The notes below the pieces were generated by a model. The model had not been told where the DNA came from. It worked only from the letters and a program-made list of their open reading frames with translations, and searched no databases. Both the position numbers and the translations under genes were made by a program. A stretch of DNA of 64,000 nt. Origin: Stachybotrys elegans. Lineage: Eukaryota > Ascomycota > Sordariomycetes > Hypocreales > Stachybotryaceae. How positions within the stretch are numbered: position 1 is the stretch's first letter; each line of letters opens with the position of its first letter. The stretch is taken from NCBI GenBank assembly GCA_020746835.1, contig JAGPNK010000006.1, positions 1,116,001 to 1,180,000 on the forward strand, in the 5' to 3' direction. Shown here in pieces: positions 55,043 to 64,000 of this stretch.

Positions 55043-58000
55043 TGATGCAGTCCCGCGATGGGCTATGATACTTTACGCCTCCTGGAGGAGCTTAATACTG
55101 GTAATGCCTCTTTACATGAAGCCGTGGTTGTCAGCTTAGTCTTGTCTTATCGTCTTGTCTGCCCTTCTGCGAACCGCATGATAGACCTCTACGCTGGGAA
55201 ATCTGGCCGATACCCCCTTGTCGTGCTTGTTGTTCTTATTGCTGCTTCTCTCTCTCTCTGTTCTGCCTTGCTTGAAAATTAGCAGCCAATACCATTTGTT
55301 TTCATCTCGACCTTGTTAGCATTGCAAGCGTACCCCCCATCTATAGACATCTTGACAAAGCACTTCTATCGATAGCAGTGACGCGTACTCTATACGTCAT
55401 GATAAATTTAATCATTCCACATTTCTATTTTTTTATTCATGCAGCGGTGGCGCTAAGCTGGGCAATATTGGGCATGTCCAATACGACCAGAGCACAATAA
55501 GGCGGATACAGTGCGACGTCGCCATATCGAATCATATAGACGCTGGATGAGGAGATGCAGACAGTGATCTAGGCAAAAGTGTAATGCATTTGTGGAACGA
55601 GCGCCTCAAGCGGGGAAGAATCCGTGGAGAAGAGGCAAATATGCGAGCCATGGCCAACTATGTACATGGCATGGAGCAAGCCGTCTGCATCATGGGAGTG
55701 TATATAACAAAGCTCCGGCTGTCACATCGCAGGTTGCAGGACATCATCATACCTCAATCCCAGGAAACCAGTCTGTGTTTGGCTGTTCCCCGTACTTGAC
55801 GGAAGCTGAGCTGTATCTACTTGGCGCCTTGGTTGGCCATGGGAGCGGGCCGAGGAGGACTGCCACTTGGCACGATAAACGTGCCCCGGCCTAATGCAAG
55901 CGGAAGTGGGTGGAGGGACAGACTCGATGTTACTTTGTGTGTCGAGCATCGAAACGGCGGTGAACGCAAAGAGCAAGACGCGGAAGTGCGGCATATGCAG
56001 GACATTTATGCTGCTGAGCCTGCAAGTATCGGAGCACCAGGTAGGTAGCATCGTACCGCTTCCAAGAGTCTCGCAATTGCCGACATCCCCGACCGCCGTA
56101 GACGGATGCCTTGTGTAGATTGCCTTTTTATGGAGAAATGATCGGGCCATGCATAAGCATACCGGGAGCCGCATTCAGACGGGGTCCATGAAGACGATGT
56201 GCTCCGCCCAGAACATGATATTCGGAAGAAACCGCAGAAACCGGAGAGGCTGCTGCCCGGAATCTGGGTGCGAGATGGCTATATCTTACGCGTACAGTGC
56301 ACCCGGGAGCCAAGGAACGAACGGGGAGATCCGCGGGATGTGGTAGGTCGATGGTTTTCGTGATAAGATGGTTGTGTGGACTTGGGCCGGCTTGGATGGG
56401 GGCTGCGCGTGGGCTGATGGGCGTGGTGCCCAAGTTCTCGATGCCAGCATGCTCTGCGGTAAATGGTAGGTTCTACAAGTAGGATTGGACGAGGTTCCCG
56501 GTCGAGTTGCTCCGTGCCTTGCTTTATGATGCTGCAGACTGATGGAGGTGTGCTTCTCTTTTGCGACGCCAGCATAAATCCCAGCTCGGATTCCAACCTA
56601 TCGGTGATATGCACAGCAGTATCAAGGCCGACTTCAAGGCCTCTAATGGCTACAGTTAGAGAGCTATGGCAAGTGTGCACCGCACATCTGCAGCTGCCAC
56701 CTATCATGAGTGGTGTGGGCCCTGCGCGTTGAAGGAGAGCCTTATCTGCCACCGGATTTGCCCATGTGCAGATCCATGGAACCCTAATGGCGAACGAATT
56801 GGCCAGCGCTCTTCTATCCCATCTGTGAAGGCGGCGATTCCAGCAATGGCGGGGTCTTGACAAACCTCTGGTAAGACTTGGCTTATATGACGGGGTAGAT
56901 TAGTTGCAACCGGTTACGTGTACCGGGCAGCTGGCTGTCGTAATAAGCTGAGACAAAACACTGCTGAGTTGATAGCAAGACGGACCCAGATATAATGGAT
57001 ACGCCAAGCAGTCGGGCTGGTGTTGTTAAAGAGGCCGAGCAAGCAGTCAGGGCGACTTGGTGACTCAACCACCCGAAGTTAGACATGCAGTCTCCGATGC
57101 AAGCTGTGGATCACGAAAGGGATGAGCGATTCGAGGTGTGTGGTGTGTGGAGTGATGATACGCTTGTGTTAAGCGATAATACTCGCATGCAAGGAGTCGA
57201 TCCTCACATAATCGCCATGCTGTAACTGGAGAAGCCTACAGCGTAGTCTCCATCTTGATTGCTCCTAGGCCGCTTTTCGGGCCGCCTCGGTCTCAGCTTG
57301 AGACGACATCGGGTCCTGGAGAGATGGCGTGGACTTAATAGATAGGGATACGCGGCACATGAGCGAGACGGCTGTTTATGGCATCATGGACAGGTGCCTT
57401 GTTGCCGACCCGAAGCCACTTACTTCACAATCTGGTGGCCAAGTTTCTCAGTAACAAGATGACATGTCTTACACCGACGGTGGCGGTGTTTGCAATAGTT
57501 CCACGGCCAGCGTCAAAAATGGCTTGCTTGTTCTCGTTTCTGGCTGAGTTTATCGAGACGACCTGGGGGCGTAAGCAGGGTGTCTGACTGCCCCAAATGC
57601 CGGCCGTGAATGTTTGGTTGGCTCCCGTCCAAAGATGGGAAGGGAGGTGGAAAGGCTGGGCCGCAGGGATGCTCCAGGCAAATCGAAAGAGACAAGAGTC
57701 ACACTATTGACGGGCTGAATGCTGAAGCCCAGTCGGTAGCTGTGCAAGCTGTGCATATCGATGCATGGAACGGCATGTAATCGTAGGCACCCACGGACGG
57801 CGAGCCAGTAACAACGCAGCAAGGCATCCTCCGCTATCACACGGTTTACCGATGCATAGCACATCGACATGAGGGAGGAGTAAGAAAGAGTGAGAGGATG
57901 ACCCACATACAGCACGGTGGTAGTACTGGCTGGCAGTATGGTCTCAGTATCGTTGATTATGATGGTGGTGGTGGTGCGCGTCCGTCCCTGTATCCACAGC

Positions 58001-60564
58001 AGGTCGGTCCATCTTGAGTGAGGAGCGGGTACTTCAGGAGAGTGGGTTTCTGGCGGTGGAGTCTGTCGATTTACTAGGGGCTAGGCGCGGTATCTAGCTT
58101 CCGTGAATTCTCGACTTCTTGAATGAGGAGGTAATTATACCTCGAAAAGAAAAGAGTGAGTAACGAGAATCACCAGGATCGGGAAGCCAGCCAGGAAGAG
58201 AAGCTGGCCCATGAGAGAACAGAAGACCATGGGTCGCGGCCACGGACCACAGCCACAACCACAGCGTCAGTCTGCAGCATGCGCGAGGCGAGAAGCAACA
58301 TGCATGGTGATGGTTGAGTAGTGGTGGAATGGTACGCAGCTCTCTCATCGACAGCGTCGGATGGCGTAATGTGGTCGAGTCGGTGAGCGGCCCTAATAAG
58401 GCACAGGCAAGGTACAAGCGGCAGGCCATGGCAGATCGGGCTTGTAGACCATCAGGTTGGCTCAGGTCGATCCAGTTGGTCCCGTTCTGGGTCAGCCTTT
58501 GGAAGATGGGGGGAGGGGCAGCAGGCGGTTGCGCGTGCGAGGCGTGCCACTGTGTGCCGGGCTGGTAATTAGTGGTTGATTCGCTTTCAGGACGAGGTGG
58601 TGGTGGTGGTTGATGGTGGTGGTCATGGTGATAGTGGAGGGTGGAGGTGATGGATGGATGGTACGGTATATTTGGCCCAGTGTGTGTGGGGGACAGAGGA
58701 CGTGAAGTGCGGAAAGAGGCGGGCACCTATCGACCTCCTTCCTGCCCTGCTAACCACGTTGACGAATACAGCTTCCCAACCAGACGTCTATTTGGGAAAG
58801 TACCTAATCTCTACTAACGCAGATGTAGGGAGGCAGGCAGGAACGTTCCCCGATAAAGTGCAAGAGTAAGCAGGGTGACTGAGTGATAGTCACAGGAACC
58901 TTTTGCTGTTAGTCATTCCTTCGGCCTGGATATCGACTAGCCTCCTGTCCCCGAGGTACCTATCTAACCGGATTAATGGAATTGTGCTCAGCCAAGCATG
59001 TACAGGCGCAGGTGAACGGATGCTTGAAACAGTGCCCGGAAACACATGGCCCTTCCGAGTCAACCGTGAGGGCCATTCACTCACTGCCCAACAGAGTTTC
59101 ATGGCTCCGGCTGGATACGAGGTGACTGGTAGACAAGTGGCCAGGCGTATGGCGAGTGAATGTCTGGCCCAGTTTATTTATTATTTTTAGAATTTTTGTT
59201 TCTTCCCATATCAACCATTCGGAAGAGGCAGGGTCATACAAAAACAGTGAGGGGAAACCAAAAGGTGATCGGAGTTTCCATGTGGTAATATCCCGTCGAA
59301 ACCGCTCCGTTATCGTAAAACCTACCCACGTCGGTGAACCACGGTGCATCTTGTCCTTGAAAAAGGGGGGGAGGTGGCTTGCTGCTCGATCCCCATGCAA
59401 GGATTAGGAACAGTCGAGCATCGGCCGTGCAAGGCAGCACAAGGCAGGTAATGGGTAGAGGTGGCCTACGTTTTCCATTCCATCCAGCCTTCTACTGTTT
59501 CTTCTTTTTTGGGGCCCCACCACACCGCAGGTTGCAGCCCAGTGCAGCGTGAGGTAAGGTACTAAGGGTAGGTAGGTACCTTGCTCGCGCATCCGAGGTA
59601 CCTTGGCCTGGGCGGACGCAGCGTAACCGTTATGGCAGGTCTCAGATGCGCCCGACCCTTGCCATGTGCAGAGATGAGGTACATGCCAGGCCCTGTCCAT
59701 GTACCCGGCAGGGTCTCAGCCCACTACTAACCTCCCAGAACCCCTCCATCCATCCCTCCATCCATCCCACCATCCCACCTTTTTTTTTCTCTTTTGCCGT
59801 AGATTTTTCATCTGTTTGGGGTTTTTTTTCAACACCTCCCATGATGGTGCTAGATCAAGGCAGGGAGGCAAGCATTTTGTATTCCGTGATGGCTCCTCCA
59901 TCAGTCCCATGGTCTTGTTTGTCTGGACTCTCCGTATCTACCTACTCATCCTAGAAGTATCTATCTACCGTATCTTATTCCCTCTCTCTCGGCATTACCT
60001 GCTCCTGGCTGCTGGTGTCCTGCTCCGCTCCGCTTAATCGATGGTTGCCGGGCTAAATCGTGACGAGACAATTTCACAGCCGGGTTCCAGGTTGTTATTT
60101 TGTCGCTGATTTGCATCCATCTCAATCTCTGATACTCGAGCTGGCTATACACGCTTCACTCGGATTTTTCTTCACACACTCCCACACACACTTACGTTCG
60201 TGTCCGTGTGCACGCACAATACACACGCCACTCACACTCACACACTCACACACGCACCCTTACACTGACTGACTGACATACCATACCATACCTACTCTAC
60301 ACACACCACGCACACGCCATCCATCCCCGTCCACAAGGCCCATCCATCCGTCGCCGCCGCCGCCTTTCGCGCTTCTGCCTTTCCGTGCCTGCCTGCTTCT
60401 CGTCTCACCCTCCTTGTCACTTTTTTTTTTTTCTATTAATTTTTTTTAAAGACCTTTCCCTGCTACCTTACCTCCCTCCTCCTCATCTACCTACCCCCTT
60501 GCCTCCCCTCCCATCTGCCTGCCTTCCCCTTCTCTTTTCTCCTTCTTCTTCTTTTCTCCTCACA
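55043..60564. other. 5.5-kb gene-poor region and APT leader
   Basis: The longest gene-free stretch in the window. It contains GGT/GGTGGT repeats (57960-57975 and 58600-58640), CCATCCATCC tetranucleotide runs (59745-59775), TACCTACC/GGTAGGTACC motifs (59565-59605), and CA- and T/C-rich tracts before the APT gene. Open frames are short and show no domain. No tRNA A/B-box pair stood out by eye. I see no gene; noncoding transcripts cannot be excluded. Confidence 0.5.
60160..60310. repeat. CA-rich degenerate microsatellite in APT leader
   Basis: Repeated CACACA, ACTCACAC and GACTGACTGAC units run for about 150 nt, about 250 nt before the APT start. It is followed by poly-T/TC tracts at 60420-60560. 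Confidence 0.7.
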
Positions 60565-61274
60565 ATGAGTGATCCCTCCACCCAAACCACCACCAACGCC
60601 GCCGTCGCAGCAGAATCTACCCACGATGCCTCGGGACGACAGCCCTCCTCCTCCGCCGCCGCCGCCTCCCAACTCGCCGGTGCACAGATAAGCCTGCGCA
60701 AGACCCTCCGCCACTTCGCCGACTTCCCTATCCCCGGCATCGACTTCGTTGATATTATGCCCCTCTTTGCCAACCCGGATGCCCACGCCACTCTCATCAC
60801 CGCCCTCGACCTGCAGATTGCTGAAGCCTTCCCTGTCAAGCCCGATGTCATTGTCGGCCTGGATGCCCGTGGCTTTCTCTTCGGCCCCGGCCTGGCCTTG
60901 CGCCTAGGCGTCGGCTTTGCTGCTGTCCGCAAGCAGGGCAAGCTCCCTGGACCCTGCGTCACTGCCGAGTACGTCAAGGAGTACGGAAAGGATCTCTTCC
61001 AGATGCAGGAGGATGCCATCAAGGAAGGCCAGAATGTCCTCATTGTCGATGACATTATCGCCACCGGTAAGCACAAGACGCGCCATTTGCTTCCTGTATG
61101 AGTTCAGGGCTAACCAAGAGCTTTGCAGGTGGCTCTGCCAAGGCGGCCTCTGACCTCGTCGCCCAACTCAAGGGCAACGTCGTCGGCTTCCTCTTCATCC
61201 TCGAGATCCCTGGCCTGAACGGCCGCGAAAAGCTGGGCGGAGCTCCCACATCCATTCTCCTCCAGGACGCATAG
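60565..61274 (+). CDS. apt1: Adenine phosphoribosyltransferase
   Basis: Two exons, 60565-61066 and 61129-61274, encode 215 residues. It makes AMP from adenine and phosphoribosyl diphosphate (purine salvage). The first ~38 residues are Ser/Ala/Thr-rich and absent from minimal APRTs. The catalytic body starts near ISLRKTLRHFADFPIPGIDF, with the family's DARGFLFGPGLALRLGVGFA and RKQGKLPG loops. The PRPP-binding motif VLIVDDIIATGGSA is split by the intron inside the second glycine codon region (GTAAGC to TTGCAG, branch GCTAAC). The C-terminus (FILEIPGLNGREKLG) matches the family's dimer region. Length without the leader is about 177, as usual. A long CA- and pyrimidine-rich 5' leader precedes it. 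Confidence 0.95.
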
Positions 61275-62087
61275 ACACGGCCTCCCTCGAATACTCGATC
61301 CAATTCCACAACAGGGCTTCAACACCACAATACCCCCCACGCCACATTTCTATAACAGCATCAACTACCTCGGCGGAGGGGCCAAGGGACGGACTTTTTG
61401 ACCTACATCTTCTATTCTCCTTCTATTCTCCCTTTCGCTCTCTCTGCTCTATATTCTTGCTTGTTGCGCTTGGGATGGCGTCGAAGGGAACTGCTCATGC
61501 ATGCTGTGTCATACAGAAAAATTACGGGGTGTTGATCAGTTCGTTTGCATATTCGATAGACCGGAACACTCAGGTATTCCCATTATTCGTGGTCGGCACG
61601 AATATAATAGCTATCTACATAATCATCGCCATAATGTGTTACCATGAGACACCTTTTAGGGCTACACATCTATATATATACCAACGACCGCCAGGATGTA
61701 AGTGCAAGCTTACATACACAAGGGAGCTTCACGGGAAGGCGGCAGTGAATAGGTTGCCATGTGAAACGGTGGACAAAACTTTCCAAGAGTAACCGTCTTC
61801 CGGCCTCCAAATATAAACAAACCTGGACGACGTGTCCTGCTACAAGGGTATGCCTGTAACATCATCATGATTTTTGTACGTCAATCGTGCCTGGTACGAC
61901 ACTGGTGTAACAACTCCAACAACGCCCTTCTATATGCAAAAAGCAAGCGTCAAACATGAAAACCCGCAAATCATCATGATAGGCATCAGGTCCGACAACC
62001 CACCCCTCCACCGCGGGCCGTCGTGTATATATTTACATGGACACATGGCACCTGTGCAACGCCCGGGATAAACCCGTGTGCTATGTG
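61275..62087. other. Convergent intergenic region APT / EDEM gene
   Basis: About 810 nt between convergent stop codons, holding 3' untranslated sequence of both genes. CT-rich just after APT, otherwise unremarkable. I see no gene. Confidence 0.5.
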
Positions 62088-64000
62088 TTACAAAACGACG
62101 GCGTTTTCCACCCACAACCCCTGGCTCTGCACGCGGTACTTCCTGCGCAGGCCCACGGCGCTCGCGTGGCCGAACAGCTCGTACTCTCCCTTGGAGGCGT
62201 GGATGAGCACCATGGGCACGCCGTGGAGGCGCTTGACGCCGTTGGGGGTCATCTGCTCCGTGTCGAGGAGCGGGCGGGGCGTCTCCTCCTCGTTGTCGTC
62301 GTCAATCTCGTCCACGATGATGACGAGCTGCAGCGACGTGCGCTGCTGGGCGAAGCTGGGGATATTGTCGAGCTTCCGGCTGAAGGAACAGCCGCCGCGC
62401 CGCATCACGATGACCTGGTGCTCCAGGGGCGCCGAGTCGGGCAGCGGGCCGTCGCACGCTTGGTCCGCCATGAAGATGGTCTTCCAGGGGAAGTTGCCCA
62501 CGGGGTTTTTGGCGTCCCACTTGGGGTAGCCTGGCAGCGGCGTGTTGGCCACGGGAGGCAGCGGGCAGGCGCCGGGGCCGGTGGCCGTGTTGGCCCACCA
62601 GGTGTATATCTGAGGTTGGCCCTTGCCGTCGCCCGACTCAGGCGTGCTGGTATGTGTTGGGTCAAAGACGGATGATACGGCGCGCAGGAGGCTCTGGAGG
62701 AGAGAGCCAGAGGGCACCGCCACCTGGTTGAGGACACTGCTGCTGGCCAGCTCGTGGGCCATGTCCTTGCTGTCGGCTGGAGTATGCGCGCTGGCATTCT
62801 TCTCCTCCGGCGCGGGGGCAATCATCTCAATCTCGACCTTGTCATGGCGCCTGATGCAGGTAAAGGCGTTGTCCTTGAGGTGGCTAACGTGCTCCGCGTG
62901 GAAGAAGACCTTCTCGTGCTTCCCCAGCTGCGTGTTGCCCACGTGCGAAATCCTCCAGGGCTGCGACTCCCCTGCTTGCCTCTCGAGCTGCACCTTGAGG
63001 CCCTCGAGGCTCCTGATTGTCGGGCCAGTGTGGTCATACCACAAGATGGACGCGCTGAAGCGCGACAGGATGGAGGTTGCGGCGTCCGACGTCGGGAACT
63101 CGATCCAGCTGATGACGCGCTGCGCCCGCGCAGCGCATGTCCCGTTTTCAGGGAGCAGCGTCGGCGGCAGCGTCCAGGGGAAGATGGTGTGGTTGGAGGT
63201 GGCCACATATCGCGTGTCCTGACCTCCCTTGTTGTCATCAACCTCGATGGCCTTGATTCCGGCGTGGAAGTTGGGCGTTTTGTAAAGCTCCGTGAAGCGC
63301 GAAACATCAAAGAGGTCTGGCCTGGCCGCTGTAGCGGACCCAGCCAGCAAGCTGGTAACTGGCGGTACAGGACACGTCTTCTTGAAGACTTCTTCGCGCT
63401 GAACCGCGAACTCTTTGACAGTCTCTGTGTTTTTCAAGACCTGCTTCGGCCTCCTTTTCTCCTTGGGCAGCAATAAGGGATGCCCTTCGGTAGTGAAGAC
63501 GTAAGCTGCGTCGAGCTTGTTTAGCGGGTGCTCGGTATCGAACAAGAGGTATAGATACTTGGTTGTCTCTCCCAGGAAGAAGCTCTCCATGCGATCTTGC
63601 ATCTCCCCCGTCCTGACGTCTTGTAGCCCTGCCCATCCGCAAGGAGCCCAACACCGTCGTCGGACGTCTTGGATGACCATCTCTCCCACGTGGAGATACC
63701 ATGGGTCCTTTGTGGCGCGGTAGATGTGGTAGGTCGATTCGACAAATTCAGGCCTTCCAGGCCACCATGCTATGCCAGCCTCGACGTTGTTGTCGCGAAT
63801 CGACCATCGTTCCGGCAGCGCCGCGTACCGGGTCCAGAGCGCAGTGTAGACGAGATTGGCTTCTATGGCCTCCTCCAGCTCTCCAGCCAGCGCCAAGAGG
63901 CCAGGGTAAAAGGCGCCCAAGCTGTCAATCCACATTGTGTACGGTTGCCCAGTGGCACGATGGCTGTTTGAGTAGTAAGGGTAATGGCTGCGATCGGTGT
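62088..64000 (-). CDS. EDEM/Htm1-type GH47 mannosidase with PA domain, C-terminal part
   Basis: One open exon runs from the right edge to the stop at 62088, about 637 residues; the N-terminal part of the GH47 barrel is outside. EDEM/Htm1 proteins trim mannose on misfolded glycoproteins in the ER and mark them for degradation. Visible GH47 blocks match human EDEM: MWIDSLGAFYPGLLAL, ALPERWSIRDNN, RPEFVESTYHIYRATKDPWY and RMESFFLGETTKYLYLLFD, with E in RPEFVEST one of the conserved acidic positions. A long linker with N-glycosylation sites follows. Near the end lies a protease-associated domain (IVMRRGGCSFSRKLDNIPSF ... HGVPMVLIHASKGEYELFG). The reading frame continues past an internal ATG at 63935, so that ATG is not the start. 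Family is clear; substrate range is inferred. Confidence 0.9.
   Translation of the reverse strand, partial: TDRSHYPYYSNSHRATGQPYTMWIDSLGAFYPGLLALAGELEEAIEANLVYTALWTRYAALPERWSIRDNNVEAGIAWWPGRPEFVESTYHIYRATKDPWYLHVGEMVIQDVRRRCWAPCGWAGLQDVRTGEMQDRMESFFLGETTKYLYLLFDTEHPLNKLDAAYVFTTEGHPLLLPKEKRRPKQVLKNTETVKEFAVQREEVFKKTCPVPPVTSLLAGSATAARPDLFDVSRFTELYKTPNFHAGIKAIEVDDNKGGQDTRYVATSNHTIFPWTLPPTLLPENGTCAARAQRVISWIEFPTSDAATSILSRFSASILWYDHTGPTIRSLEGLKVQLERQAGESQPWRISHVGNTQLGKHEKVFFHAEHVSHLKDNAFTCIRRHDKVEIEMIAPAPEEKNASAHTPADSKDMAHELASSSVLNQVAVPSGSLLQSLLRAVSSVFDPTHTSTPESGDGKGQPQIYTWWANTATGPGACPLPPVANTPLPGYPKWDAKNPVGNFPWKTIFMADQACDGPLPDSAPLEHQVIVMRRGGCSFSRKLDNIPSFAQQRTSLQLVIIVDEIDDDNEEETPRPLLDTEQMTPNGVKRLHGVPMVLIHASKGEYELFGHASAVGLRRKYRVQSQGLWVENAVVL

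Overview
This is nuclear DNA of a filamentous ascomycete (Pezizomycotina, most likely Sordariomycetes and plausibly Hypocreales; the order is a guess from gene content and intergenic style). The reasons are short GT-AG introns of about 50-140 nt with CTAAC-like branch points, monocistronic genes on both strands, and marker families such as the Het-C incompatibility protein, the BtaB-BtaA betaine-lipid synthase, the CYT-18-type mitochondrial tyrosyl-tRNA synthetase and a DUF6536 membrane protein. All exon coordinates were read by hand from splice signals and frame; no transcript data were available.

Layout. 0-9 kb: the N-terminal part of a SERRATE/Ars2 (Pir2-like) protein (minus, runs off the left edge), molybdenum cofactor sulfurase (hxB type), mitochondrial TyrRS, and the TORC1 regulator NPR2 (minus). 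10-17 kb: ubiquilin Dsk2, a secreted heme-thiolate peroxidase (minus), an MDR quinone oxidoreductase, and the succinate dehydrogenase anchor SDH4. 17-31 kb: betaine lipid synthase BTA1 (minus), SAGA subunit Ngg1/Ada3, urease, and an HMG-box protein (minus). 35-42 kb: Het-C and a DUF6536 membrane protein. 45-55 kb: a membrane RING-H2 ubiquitin ligase, an unknown single-span protein (minus), the peroxin PEX2, and an unknown multi-pass membrane protein. 60-64 kb: adenine phosphoribosyltransferase and an EDEM-type GH47 mannosidase with a PA domain (minus, runs off the right edge). Four gene-poor stretches of 3.4-5.5 kb (20.2-23.6, 30.9-35.0, 41.7-45.2, 55.0-60.6 kb) hold microsatellites and no ORF I can support.

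The genes are mostly unrelated housekeeping functions. A loose nitrogen/purine theme exists (MoCo sulfurase for purine catabolism, urease, adenine salvage, NPR2), but these genes are dispersed and not arranged as a cluster. I found no mobile element, CRISPR array, secondary-metabolite cluster or convincing new multi-gene system. The points most worth a second look are gene-structure oddities (an 18-nt microexon in SDH4, a GC-AG intron in the TyrRS, a reading-frame break or 86-nt weak intron in the DUF6536 gene, two in-frame stop-free introns), a CACGTG box just upstream of BTA1, a Het-C gene with no HET-domain partner in view, and two unannotated membrane proteins.
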